Position numbers and translations under genes: made by a program | NCBI RefSeq assembly: GCF_042676045.1 | Contig: NZ_JBHTJV010000005.1 | Span: 124,001 to 188,000 of the forward strand | Origin: Pseudahrensia aquimaris | GTDB taxonomy: Bacteria > Pseudomonadota > Alphaproteobacteria > Rhizobiales > Rhizobiaceae | Direction: 5' to 3' | Length of the DNA stretch: 64,000 nucleotides | Shown here: positions 9,481 to 17,065 of the stretch, piece after piece | How positions within the stretch are numbered: position 1 is the first letter of the stretch | Layout of the letters: every line of letters starts with the position of its first letter | Notes under the pieces: model-generated | Database searches by the model: none | What the model was told of the DNA's origin: nothing | The model's input: the letters and a program-made list of their open reading frames with translations, nothing else

Positions 9481-9954
9481 ATGGAAAAGGTTCCGATGAC
9501 AAAGCCGGGCTATGCCGCCCTGCAAGAAGAATTAAAGCGCCGCGCAGGCGTTGAGCGTCAGGCCATCGTGAAGGCTATTTCCGAAGCCCGCGAACACGGC
9601 GATCTGTCGGAAAATGCCGAGTATCATGCCGCAAAAGAACAGCAGAGCCTCAACGAAGGACGGATCAACGAATTGGAAGATGTGATCGCCCGCGCTGATG
9701 TGATCGATGTCGCCTCAATGTCCGGCGACACGATTAAATTTGGCGCAACTGTCACGTTGGTCGATGAAGACACAGATGAAGAAAAACACTATCAGATCGT
9801 GGGCGATCAGGAAGCGGACGTGTCCTTGGGCAAAATATCAATTTCCTCACCCATTTCCCGGGCCCTCATCGGCAAGGAAGAAGGCGACAGTGTAGAAGTA
9901 GCAGCCCCCGGCGGTGCACGCTCCTATGAGATTTTGAAGATTCAATACGTCTGA
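9481..9954 (+). CDS. greA: Transcription elongation factor GreA
   Basis: Binds the RNA polymerase secondary channel and stimulates cleavage of backtracked RNA. At 157 residues it matches the family. The N-terminal coiled coil carries the acidic tip (SEAREHGDLSENAEYHAAKE, residues 36-55) with the catalytic D and E side chains. The C-terminal FKBP-like domain follows, ending GGARSYEILKIQYV. ATG 9481 starts with MEKVPMT, the canonical N-terminus; the open frame upstream reads through the leader and is not coding. It is preceded by its own promoter (9317-9346). Confidence 0.97.
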   Translation: MEKVPMTKPGYAALQEELKRRAGVERQAIVKAISEAREHGDLSENAEYHAAKEQQSLNEGRINELEDVIARADVIDVASMSGDTIKFGATVTLVDEDTDEEKHYQIVGDQEADVSLGKISISSPISRALIGKEEGDSVEVAAPGGARSYEILKIQYV

Positions 9955-9971
9955 TTCCAAAGGGCCACCCC

Positions 9972-10598
9972 ATGATCGACCTCTACACATTCGGCACTCC
10001 GAACGGCAGAAAGGTTTCTATTGCACTTGAGGAGATGGGGCTGGCCTACCAAACGCATGTCATCAACATCACGCGGGACGAGCAGTTCAATCCGGCGTTC
10101 TTGAAAATTGCGCCAAACAACAAGATACCGGTAATCGTCGATCATGAAACGAATGTGACGATGATGGAGTCTGGCTCTATCCTTTATTATCTCGCGACCA
10201 AGAGCCAACAATTCATGCCGACGGTTCCACATTGGCATTGGGAAGCTATCGAGTGGCTCAACTGGCAAATGGGCGGGTTTGGCCCAATGCTGGGTCAAGC
10301 CAATCACTTCTTGCACTTTAATCCGGGCAAAAGTGAATATGCTGAGCAGCGCTATGCAATGGAGGCCCGACGCCTCTATGAAGTGCTCGACAAGCGCCTG
10401 GAAGATCGTGCTTATGTCGCAAATGAATACTCTATTGCAGACATGGCAATCTTTCCTTGGGTGGCGCGCTGGAGCTGGCAAAATATTGACATGGGAACCC
10501 TGCCCAACATCAAGCGCTGGTACTACGCCATCGCATCTCGCCCGGCGGTAAAGCGCGGCTATAACGTGCCAACCGAAGCCGAAATCCCTCTGCCGTAA
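9972..10598 (+). CDS. Glutathione S-transferase family protein
   Basis: A 208-residue cytoplasmic protein with a thioredoxin-like N-terminal domain (residues 1-80: MIDLYTFGTPNGRKVSIALEEMG, the cis-Pro loop NNKIPVIVD, and the glutathione-binding ESGSILYYLA) and an all-helical C-terminal domain containing the N-capping ERAYVANEYSIADMAIFPW-like element. The TPNGRK active-site loop is typical of the Nu/YfcG-YghU type of bacterial GSTs, which bind two glutathiones and act as disulfide reductases. It lies 17 bases after greA and may share its transcript. Confidence 0.92.
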   Translation: MIDLYTFGTPNGRKVSIALEEMGLAYQTHVINITRDEQFNPAFLKIAPNNKIPVIVDHETNVTMMESGSILYYLATKSQQFMPTVPHWHWEAIEWLNWQMGGFGPMLGQANHFLHFNPGKSEYAEQRYAMEARRLYEVLDKRLEDRAYVANEYSIADMAIFPWVARWSWQNIDMGTLPNIKRWYYAIASRPAVKRGYNVPTEAEIPLP

Positions 10599-10620
10599 AA
10601 CGAAAGCGGGGCGCACTCTC

Positions 10621-11580
10621 ATGACAAACGGCCCCAAAACCATCTGGCTTTTGACTGACGGCAAAGCCGGTGATCTTGCCCAATGCCAAGGTGTGGCAGC
10701 CTATTTCCCCCAATCCACTGTTGAAGAGCGCACGGTCAAACCCACCGGCATAACGACGCTTCCCATTCCCGGCATCAGGGTTCCTATCCGCGACAAGCCA
10801 ACAACACCTGGCTCGCCCATTGCGCCACCCTTCCCCGACCTCGTAATTGCAACGGGTCGCCGCGTGTTGCCCTACCTCCACTCACTACAAAAAGCCTCGC
10901 CACAGACCAAAAGCGTGTTCCTCAAAAACCCTCGTCGTATGGGTGGCCATGTCGCAGATCTGATCTGGGCCCCCACCCACGACAGGATGTCGAAGCGGGG
11001 CTGGAAGGTAATCGAGACAGACACGTCCCCGCACCGGTTCACCCCGGATGCCTTGGCGCAAGGCGCTAGATCTGCGGTGCAACGCTTTCAAATTGCCAAC
11101 CCGCCCGTGATTTCGATTTTCCTCGGCGGCGATAGCAAAGCTGTTCGCTGGACGGATGAGGCCATCAATCGATTCTGCCTCTGCCTTTCCAGCCTTCCAA
11201 AAGACAGCACAGTGCTCGTAACCCCTTCCAGGCGTACACCGGAAAAACTGCTGGCGGCCAGCAAGCGGGCGCTGGCCGAATACAATGCATGGTTTTGGGA
11301 CGAAACCGGTAACAATCCTTATCTGGAAATGATGGCGATTGCCGATCAAATCATCGTCACCGGCGACAGCCACAACATGGTCTCGGAGGCTTTGGCTTCG
11401 GGCGCTGGCGTGCATGTTTTTCGACCACCCGACCTGAAACCGAAACTCCATCAATTTCTCGACACCATGACCCACCGGGGGACAATTCAAGATTTCAGCA
11501 AAGGCTTCAGCGCCTTTCGCACAAAGCCAATCGATGCCACGCCGGAAATTGCAGCTGCCGTGCAGGCGCTCTTCGACTAG
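10621..11580 (+). CDS. ELM1-like (DUF1022) GT-B fold protein
   Basis: A 319-residue protein of the family named after the plant mitochondrial fission factor ELM1, common in alphaproteobacteria with no proven bacterial function. The N-terminus (TIWLLTDGKAGDLAQCQGVA) and the C-terminal segment (IIVTGDSHNMVSEALASGAGVHVF) resemble nucleotide-sugar-binding glycosyltransferase B folds, so a sugar-transfer or sugar-sensing role is possible (inference). No membrane segment is visible. It begins 22 bases after the GST gene and may be cotranscribed with it. Confidence 0.85.
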   Translation: MTNGPKTIWLLTDGKAGDLAQCQGVAAYFPQSTVEERTVKPTGITTLPIPGIRVPIRDKPTTPGSPIAPPFPDLVIATGRRVLPYLHSLQKASPQTKSVFLKNPRRMGGHVADLIWAPTHDRMSKRGWKVIETDTSPHRFTPDALAQGARSAVQRFQIANPPVISIFLGGDSKAVRWTDEAINRFCLCLSSLPKDSTVLVTPSRRTPEKLLAASKRALAEYNAWFWDETGNNPYLEMMAIADQIIVTGDSHNMVSEALASGAGVHVFRPPDLKPKLHQFLDTMTHRGTIQDFSKGFSAFRTKPIDATPEIAAAVQALFD

Positions 11581-11618
11581 GGTTTATTTCACTTTTGGGG
11601 GATGATCGCGCTTCTTGC

Positions 11619-11647
11619 TTGAAATGTGCACATTTGCATATCTAAAT
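11619..11647 (+). promoter_or_regulatory. trxB promoter with embedded perfect palindrome
   Basis: A sigma-70-like promoter TTGAAA (11619-11624), 17-base spacer, CTAAAT (11642-11647). The spacer contains the perfect 14-base palindrome AAATGTGCACATTT (11622-11635), which overlaps the -35 hexamer and is placed as a repressor operator would be. The binding protein is unknown. Confidence 0.55.
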
Positions 11648-11682
11648 AAAGGTCATTCCTGAGCCCAATACGAGATTAAGTC

Positions 11683-12648
11683 ATGGCGACCCGTCACACC
11701 AAAATGCTGATTATCGGCTCCGGCCCCGCCGGCTACACCGCCGCCATCTATGGCGCGCGCGCGTTGATGGAGCCGATCTTGATTTCTGGTGTGCAGCAAG
11801 GCGGCCAGCTTACCATCACCACAGATGTAGAGAATTACCCCGGTTATGCCGATCCCGTGCAGGGTCCGTGGATGATGGAGCAGATGTTGCAACAGGCAAT
11901 CAATGTCGGCACGGAAGTTGTCACAGACACCATCACAAAAGCCGAACTTCGCACCCGTCCTTTCCGCTTTGAAGCCGATTCCGGCGACGTTTACACTGCA
12001 GACACGGTCATAATTTGCACCGGCGCACAGGCAAAATGGCTCGGACTGGAGTCAGAGCAAAAATTTCAGGGCTTCGGTGTTTCGGCTTGCGCCACCTGCG
12101 ACGGCTTTTTCTACAAGGGCAAAGAAGTCATCGTGGTCGGCGGCGGCAACACAGCAGTCGAAGAGGCACTATACCTCTCCGGCCTTGCCGCCAAAGTCAC
12201 GGTCATTCACCGCCGAGATGAATTCCGCGCCGAACGCATCCTCCAAGAACGTTTGTTCAAAAAGGAGAACGTCGAAATTCTCTGGGACAGCGAATTGGTG
12301 GAAGTAACCGGCAAAGACGGTCTGATGAAGTCCGTCACTGGCGCAAGCGTGAAAAACCGCAACACCGGCGAAATCAGCGAAATGCCCATTGACGGCATCT
12401 TCATTGCCATCGGCCACGCCCCAGCCGTGGACCTGTTCAAAGACCAATTGAAGCTCAAAACGTCCGGCTATCTTTGGACAGCACCAGACAGCACAGCGAC
12501 CGAAATTCCCGGCGTTTATGCGGCTGGCGACGTCACAGACGATATTTACCGCCAGGCCGTCACAGCGGCAGGAATGGGCTGCATGGCAGCGCTCGAGGCC
12601 GAAAAATTCATCGCGGAGTTGGAAGCCGCCAGCGAAGCTGCGGAATAG
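11683..12648 (+). CDS. trxB: Thioredoxin-disulfide reductase
   Basis: FAD enzyme that reduces thioredoxin with NADPH in the cytoplasm. The 321 residues match the low-Mr family: FAD-binding GSGPAGYTAAIYGARA at the N-terminus, the redox-active pair C136 and C139 in CATCDG, the NADPH-binding GGGNTAVEEALYL, and the closing FAD motif GVYAAGDVTDDIYRQAVTAAGMGC. It precedes the LsrB-like regulator with one small gene between them; trxB next to lsrB is a known rhizobial arrangement, and LsrB is implicated in oxidative stress. Confidence 0.97.
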   Translation: MATRHTKMLIIGSGPAGYTAAIYGARALMEPILISGVQQGGQLTITTDVENYPGYADPVQGPWMMEQMLQQAINVGTEVVTDTITKAELRTRPFRFEADSGDVYTADTVIICTGAQAKWLGLESEQKFQGFGVSACATCDGFFYKGKEVIVVGGGNTAVEEALYLSGLAAKVTVIHRRDEFRAERILQERLFKKENVEILWDSELVEVTGKDGLMKSVTGASVKNRNTGEISEMPIDGIFIAIGHAPAVDLFKDQLKLKTSGYLWTAPDSTATEIPGVYAAGDVTDDIYRQAVTAAGMGCMAALEAEKFIAELEAASEAAE

Positions 12649-12701
12649 TTTCTTTTCGTCCACTTAAAACGACATACCAAATCATCAAGGCACAATAAAA
12701 A

Positions 12702-12731
12702 GGCAGATGCCGATCAAAATCGGAACCTGCC
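12702..12731 (+). other. Imperfect hairpin downstream of trxB
   Basis: GGCAG (12702-12706) and CCGAT (12710-12714) pair with ATCGG (12719-12723) and CTGCC (12727-12731), separated by a small ATG/AAC internal loop and a CAAA loop. No T-run follows, so it is more likely an RNA-stability or leader element than a terminator. Confidence 0.4.
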
Positions 12732-12828
12732 CTGCATCCGCGCGTTGTTAGACCAGATGAATGATCGGATCCTCAAAGAAGCGATCATCCGTCGTCAACT
12801 GGAAACACAGACACGAGGATACAATACC

Positions 12829-13293
12829 ATGAAAAAGACATTTATTGCCACAGCGCTCGCAACCGCTATTGCCGCACCATTGATGGCAACAAGCGCATTT
12901 ACGGCCGCTCACACCGCATCATTCGTGCCATACGAAGCGAAAATGCTGGACGATAAAAAAATGGTCCGCGCATCCGATTTGATCGGCAAGTATGTCTACA
13001 TTCTCCCAAAAGCTGGCTACGACAGCTGGGACTGGAACCAAATCGCTGAAATCAAAGAAGGCGAATGGAACAATGTCGGCGACGTCAACGATGTGATTTT
13101 GGGTCGTGACGGCTCGATCAAAGCAGTTGTTGTAGGAGTCGGTGGCTTTCTGGGAATGGGCGAGAAAGACGTCGCAGTGAAGATGGAAGCAATCAAGCTG
13201 CTACGCGAAAAAGGCAATGAGGCTGGATTCTTTGTTGCAATGAATGCCGATAAAGCGACGCTTGAAGCAGCGCCCGCCTTCAAAGGTATGTGA
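12829..13293 (+). CDS. Exported PRC-barrel domain protein
   Basis: A 154-residue protein with a Sec signal peptide (about residues 1-25, MKKTFIATALATAIAAPLM, followed by SAFTAAHT) and one PRC-barrel-like domain (residues 45-130: RASDLIGKYVYIL, IGEIKEGEW-like turn, VNDVILGRDGSIKAVVVGVGGFLGMGEKDVAV). Such proteins are small periplasmic beta-barrels often induced by stress; no enzymatic role is known. ATG 12829 has an ACGAGGA Shine-Dalgarno sequence 10 bases upstream and fits the signal peptide; the in-frame extension to 12745 lacks both. A strong terminator follows. Confidence 0.85.
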   Translation: MKKTFIATALATAIAAPLMATSAFTAAHTASFVPYEAKMLDDKKMVRASDLIGKYVYILPKAGYDSWDWNQIAEIKEGEWNNVGDVNDVILGRDGSIKAVVVGVGGFLGMGEKDVAVKMEAIKLLREKGNEAGFFVAMNADKATLEAAPAFKGM

Positions 13294-13321
13294 TTCCTCA
13301 ATCCGCAAACTTGTTGAATAG

Positions 13322-13349
13322 AAAAGGCGCTCTTCGGAGCGCCTTTTTT
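13322..13349 (+). terminator. Rho-independent terminator after the PRC-barrel gene
   Basis: AAAAGGCGCTC, TTCG tetraloop, GAGCGCC and six T (13344-13349). The stem is strong and the U-tract unbroken. Confidence 0.92.
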
Positions 13350-13398
13350 GGTTGTTTATTCCCTTCGCCCTTGCGCCACACTCGCCACGCCCACAATG

Positions 13399-13415
13399 TG
13401 CAGTTCTTAACTGCA
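13399..13415 (+). promoter_or_regulatory. Palindromic operator just upstream of the LysR gene
   Basis: TGCAGTT-CTT-AACTGCA is a perfect 7-base inverted repeat with a 3-base spacer, ending 15 bases before the LysR ATG and just ahead of its GGAGG ribosome site. It does not fit the exact T-N11-A LysR box. Negative autoregulation is a reasonable inference from its position. Confidence 0.5.
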
Positions 13416-13430
13416 TAGGCGGAGGCCCCC

Positions 13431-14327
13431 ATGAGCTTAGACTGGGACAAGTTGCGAATTTTTCACAAGGTCGCAAAGGCCGGCAGCTTCACCCATGCTG
13501 CCGACACGCTTAACCTTTCGCAATCTGCAATCAGCCGCCAAATCAGCGGGCTGGAAGAGGAAATCAAGGTTCCCCTCTTCCACCGGCACGCCCGCGGGCT
13601 AATTCTCACCGAACAGGGCGAAATTCTGTTCAAGGCGGCCGAAGAAATCACTGAAAAGGTCGAGCAAGCCACCAGCGAATTGACCGATTTTCGCGGAACT
13701 CCATCCGGCCCGCTTAAAGTTCACACAACAGTGGGCCTCGGGTCGGCATGGCTGGCAATTCGTCTCGGGCAATTTATCGACCAGTACCCTGAAATCGAAA
13801 TTGAGCTGATCCTGAACAACCAGGAGCTTGATCTGGGCATGCGCGAGGCTGATTGTTCGCTGCGCCTGCGCCAGCCACAGCAGCCTGACATTATTCAGCG
13901 CAAATTGTTCACAGTGCATTTTCACGTTTTTGCCTCGAAAGACTATATTGAACGCTTCGGCGCTCCAAACTCGGTCGATGATCTTGAAAACCACCGCATC
14001 ATCGTGTGGGGCGGCGAGGCTCCACGCTATCTCGATGATGTAAACTGGTTGCTCCATGCCGGAATGCCGCCGGGCGAAGCACGCAACCCGGTGGCCAAGA
14101 TCAACTCAATCCTCGCCATCAAACGCGCCGTGCAGCGCGGAGCGGGCATTGCGTTGCTACCCGATTATTCAATCAACGATGCATCGAATCTTGTGCCCGT
14201 GATGACCGAAACCGACGTGCCAAGCTTCGACACATATTTCGCTTATTCCTCCGAATTGAGGAACTCGGCACGCCTGCACGCCTTCCGGGACTTCCTTCTG
14301 GAAGAAGCCCGCAACTGGAAATTCTAG
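13431..14327 (+). CDS. lsrB: LysR-type regulator, LsrB/VtlR-like
   Basis: A 298-residue LysR-type transcription factor: N-terminal winged helix-turn-helix (residues 4-63, with FTHAADTLNLSQSAISRQISGLE) and a C-terminal effector domain (about 93-293). Downstream position of trxB and upstream position of an anti-SD sRNA match Sinorhizobium lsrB and the VtlR genes of Brucella and Agrobacterium, which activate abcR-type sRNAs and influence redox and lipopolysaccharide genes. Only one cysteine is present (C142 in EADCSLRL), so any thiol sensing would rest on it alone. GGAGG precedes the ATG. Assignment rests on synteny and motif reading; no alignment was run. Confidence 0.85.
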   Translation: MSLDWDKLRIFHKVAKAGSFTHAADTLNLSQSAISRQISGLEEEIKVPLFHRHARGLILTEQGEILFKAAEEITEKVEQATSELTDFRGTPSGPLKVHTTVGLGSAWLAIRLGQFIDQYPEIEIELILNNQELDLGMREADCSLRLRQPQQPDIIQRKLFTVHFHVFASKDYIERFGAPNSVDDLENHRIIVWGGEAPRYLDDVNWLLHAGMPPGEARNPVAKINSILAIKRAVQRGAGIALLPDYSINDASNLVPVMTETDVPSFDTYFAYSSELRNSARLHAFRDFLLEEARNWKF

Positions 14328-14370
14328 ATTTATCAGAGGTTTGCTTGACTTAGCGACCCATGCAGAGCAC

Positions 14371-14425
14371 GCATAGCTATCATGCATCGATGGCAATTGC
14401 GGCACTGCACAAATTTTCCCATATT
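14371..14425 (+). promoter_or_regulatory. Promoter and putative LysR site of the anti-SD sRNA
   Basis: TTGCGG (14397-14402), 17-base spacer, CATATT (14420-14425) predict a start near 14432. Upstream, GCAT-AGCTATC-ATGC (14371-14385) is an inverted repeat centred about 54 bases before that start, a typical activator position for LysR proteins. The neighbouring LsrB-like regulator is the obvious candidate. Confidence 0.5.
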
Positions 14426-14431
14426 CACAGC

Positions 14432-14560
14432 GAGCGATGGAAACAGGCTACCTCCTCCCAGCCAATTCCATCAATCCTAAGCGAGACAACGGTCATTCCT
14501 CCCAGACCCCTCGCTATCAAGTTAGGCCGGTTCCGCTCCTCCCGCGGAACCGGCCTTTTG
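14432..14560 (+). ncRNA. AbcR/alpha-r14-like trans-acting sRNA with three anti-SD loops
   Basis: Predicted sRNA of about 129 nt with three hairpins. SL1: UGGAA/UUCCA and GGCU/AGCC (14446-14463) with loop ACCUCCUCCC. SL2: outer AGCGAG/CUCGCU (14480-14515), inner GGUC/GACC, loop AUUCCUCCCA. SL3: a 12-bp stem GGCCGGUUCCGC (14525-14536 with 14544-14555), loop UCCUCCC, then UUUU as a terminator. Every loop exposes a CCUCC sequence able to pair with ribosome-binding sites, as in the AbcR (CUCCCA) and alpha-r14/NfeR1 (CCUCCUCCC) families of rhizobia. In S. meliloti abcR genes sit next to lsrB, as here. Family membership is inferred; the 5' end is approximate. Confidence 0.75.
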
Positions 14561-14907
14561 CTTTATAGTGTCTCCAATCGAGCGTATTCACCAAAGCGTG
14601 TTATTTGACCAAAACGTCAATTTTGCACTGGAAATCAGCACGATGCTGTCTTACCTAGCGCGTGCTCGGAACGCTTGCCGAGATTCGGGAAGGCCCGAAA
14701 AAACAATCGGTTAATAGGGGGCGCCAAGGCAATGCGCCCCACGATTGACGGTGTCAGCCCCGGCACACCTTACAGTTTATGCGATTGCCGGCCATCCGCA
14801 GGGGCGTGTGGCGGCCGGCATAGGCGCGCGTCCCAAGCGCAGCGCCTCGGAAGCCGGGAGTCCCTCACTCCCGGCTTCCCAAACTTTCCAAAAAAATTTT
14901 CACAAAG
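14561..14907. other. Gene-free interval with a run of hairpins
   Basis: No credible gene. From 14605 there is TTGAC-N6-GTCAA, then successive inverted repeats: CTCGG/CCGAG (14665-14682), TTCGGG/CCCGAA (14684-14699), GGGGCGC/GCGCCCC (14718-14740), TGCCGGCC/GGCCGGCA (14786-14820) and a perfect 12-bp hairpin (14849-14860 with 14868-14879). None has a clear U-tract. It may be a structured RNA, a leader, or a patch of intergenic palindromes. Confidence 0.45.
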
Positions 14908-14934
14908 TGTCGATTTGGCGTTTTCCCGTTCGTC
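14908..14934 (+). promoter_or_regulatory. ECF42-type promoter of the DGPF-MAPEG-sigma operon
   Basis: TGTCGA (14908-14913), 17 bases, CGTC (14931-14934). This agrees with the promoter motif reported for ECF42 sigma factors, whose gene lies third in the operon, so positive autoregulation is likely. A weaker overlapping sigma-70 reading (TTGGCG at 14915, TAAAAT at 14937) is also possible. Confidence 0.65.
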
Positions 14935-14987
14935 TCTAAAATGAAGGGGGCGGAATTTCACGACCTCCCAACCGAAGGAGAAGAACG

Positions 14988-15338
14988 ATGCAATACATGC
15001 TCTTGATATATTCCAGCGAAGATATCACCCCAAAGCCGGGCACCGAAGAATTTGGCCCATTTATGCAGGGCTACATGGAAATGACCAACGCGGCTCGTGA
15101 AGCGGGGGTATTGGTCAACGGGGATGCTCTGCAAGATGTGGCGACCGCAACCACGGTTTCGGTGCGCAATGGCAAGACCCACGTCACCGATGGTCCTTTT
15201 GCTGAAACGAAAGAACAGTTGGGCGGCTATTATGTGCTCGACTGCAAGAATCTGGATGAAGCCATCAAGTATGCAGCGATGATCCCCAGTTCACAGCACG
15301 GACGTGTCGAAATCCGGCCTGTTGAGACTTTCGATTGA
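14988..15338 (+). CDS. YCII/DGPF domain protein (ECF42 partner)
   Basis: A 116-residue protein of the YCII-related superfamily with the diagnostic TDGPFAETKEQLGGYYVLD stretch (residues about 65-83). DGPF proteins are small dimeric alpha/beta proteins genetically linked to ECF42 sigma factors; in Streptomyces they are the main targets of that sigma factor, but their biochemical role is unresolved. The start has an ideal GAAGGAG site 6-12 bases upstream. First gene of a three-gene operon; the MAPEG gene begins 19 bases downstream. Confidence 0.93.
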   Translation: MQYMLLIYSSEDITPKPGTEEFGPFMQGYMEMTNAAREAGVLVNGDALQDVATATTVSVRNGKTHVTDGPFAETKEQLGGYYVLDCKNLDEAIKYAAMIPSSQHGRVEIRPVETFD

Positions 15339-15357
15339 GACATCTTAGAGGAGAATC

Positions 15358-15807
15358 ATGATGGAAAATCTATTCCAAGCCATGCCGCAACTGGCCGCTT
15401 ACTCACCTTCATTTGTCGCCTGCGCGGTGTTGGTGCTCGCTGTTATCATTCAAGGGTTTCTCACCGGCGCGCTCGCTCTTGCGCCGGGACATCAATTGGC
15501 AGGACGGCCGCTAAAAAACGGACAGGAAGATCGCTCGTTCAGGGTCATGCGGACTTACGCCAATTCCACTGAAAACCTGCCCATGCTCACGTTGGCGCTT
15601 GTGCTTGCCATAGTGGCCAGCGTCCCTGCGGTCGCGGTCAACTGGATTGTCGGTCTGCATGTTGCAGCACGACTGGCCCATTGGGCGATTTACTACAGCG
15701 GCATCGGCAAAGAGGGCGAAGCCGGGCCACGCACCATCGCTTATGTGATCGGACTTTTGCTCAACTTGGCGCTTGCCGTGGCCGCGCTGTTCTATCTGGT
15801 CGCCTGA
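15358..15807 (+). CDS. MAPEG family membrane protein
   Basis: A 149-residue integral membrane protein with four predicted helices (about residues 18-38, 70-90, 92-112 and 126-146) and the MAPEG-type segment RTYANSTENLPMLTLALVLA between helices 1 and 2, where family members have the glutathione-binding E-N-x-x-E-like motif. MAPEG proteins are membrane glutathione transferases or peroxidases. Here the gene sits inside an ECF42 stress operon. ATG 15358 is directly followed by a second ATG; AGAGGAG lies 6-12 bases upstream. The sigma factor begins 4 bases after its stop. Confidence 0.88.
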   Translation: MMENLFQAMPQLAAYSPSFVACAVLVLAVIIQGFLTGALALAPGHQLAGRPLKNGQEDRSFRVMRTYANSTENLPMLTLALVLAIVASVPAVAVNWIVGLHVAARLAHWAIYYSGIGKEGEAGPRTIAYVIGLLLNLALAVAALFYLVA

Positions 15808-15811
15808 TCCC

Positions 15812-17065
15812 ATGCTGCCCCCACTCAAACCAAGCCAATCCATCGAGCGGATCGTGCGGGAAGAGTGGGGGCGCATCCTTGCCTCTTTGGTCAAGACTTT
15901 AGGCGGCAATTTCCAACTTGCCGAAGACGCTCTGCAGGACGCAGTGATCGTTGCGCTCGACAAATGGCAAACCGATGGCCTGCCCCGATCGCCCGCCGCG
16001 TGGCTCATCACAACCGCCAAGCGAAAAGCGCTGGACAGACTACGCCGCGACAGTAATTTCGCCAGCAAACAGGGCGAAATTTCCTATTTGCTCGATCTCG
16101 AAAACGAGGCCCACACGAAAGACGAGGATCACACCATACCCGATCAACGCCTTGAGATGATTTTCACTTGCTGCCATCCGGCGCTCGATGAAAAGACCAG
16201 CATTGCGCTGACCCTTCGCACACTCGGCGGGCTTTCAACGGCTGAAATTGCCAGCGCATTCCTCGATAAGCCGGAAGCGATGGCCCAGCGCCTTGTCCGT
16301 GCGCGCCATAAAATCACCAAGGCCGGTATTCCCTATCAGGTGCCAGATACCGACGCCCTACCCGAAAGGCTGACCGCAGTGCTTCGGGTGCTGTATCTCA
16401 TCTTCAACGAGGGCTACGCGGCGCATTCCGGCGACCGCGTGTTTCGAACCGATCTGAGCGAAGAGGCCATTCGTCTGGCTCGGATCATCAGCACGCTGAT
16501 GCCTAAAGATACCGAGATCGCAGGTCTTCTCGCACTTATGCTGCTACACGACGCCCGCCGCAATGCACGCACCCAAAGCGATGGCACGATGATCCCGCTC
16601 GAACACCAAAACCGCAATCGCTGGAATCGTTCGGCTATCAAAGAGGGTCAGGCAATTCTGCATGAAGCGATGGCGCAAAAACGCATCGGACCGTACCAAA
16701 TCCAGGCCGCAATAAGCGCCCTGCATAACGAAAGCCCGTCGTGGGAACAGACCGATTGGCCACAAATTGAAGCTCTCTACACTACCCTGCAAGCCATCGA
16801 GCCGAGCCCCGTGGTGCAGCTCAATCTAGCCTATAGCGCATCGCACAGTCGCCCGCTGGTTCAAGTCCTGCAATTGCTTGACGAGCTTGAAACGCAATTG
16901 AAGACTTACCAACCGTTCCACGCCGCCAAGGCAGATATTCTTTCCCGCGCGGGCAAAACCAGCGAGGCAATCCGGTCATATGAAAAAGCCATTGCACTAG
17001 CGACCAACGACCGTGACGCCGCCTTCTTGCGCAGCAAATGCGATGCACTCGTCACTCGCCACTGA
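15812..17065 (+). CDS. ECF sigma factor, ECF42 group, with C-terminal helical extension
   Basis: A 417-residue RNA polymerase sigma factor. Sigma2 covers about residues 5-75 (EDALQDAVIVALDKW, PRSPAAWLITTAKRKALDRLRR) and sigma4 about residues 115-165 (LTLRTLGGLSTAEIASAFL, MAQRLVRARHKI). The remaining 250 residues form the long TPR-like extension (DUF6596 type) that defines group ECF42; in these sigma factors the extension, rather than a separate anti-sigma protein, is believed to control activity. No anti-sigma gene is present here, consistent with that. ATG 15812 overlaps nothing and follows the MAPEG stop closely; the frame upstream to 15773 lies inside the MAPEG gene. Confidence 0.93.
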   Translation: MLPPLKPSQSIERIVREEWGRILASLVKTLGGNFQLAEDALQDAVIVALDKWQTDGLPRSPAAWLITTAKRKALDRLRRDSNFASKQGEISYLLDLENEAHTKDEDHTIPDQRLEMIFTCCHPALDEKTSIALTLRTLGGLSTAEIASAFLDKPEAMAQRLVRARHKITKAGIPYQVPDTDALPERLTAVLRVLYLIFNEGYAAHSGDRVFRTDLSEEAIRLARIISTLMPKDTEIAGLLALMLLHDARRNARTQSDGTMIPLEHQNRNRWNRSAIKEGQAILHEAMAQKRIGPYQIQAAISALHNESPSWEQTDWPQIEALYTTLQAIEPSPVVQLNLAYSASHSRPLVQVLQLLDELETQLKTYQPFHAAKADILSRAGKTSEAIRSYEKAIALATNDRDAAFLRSKCDALVTRH

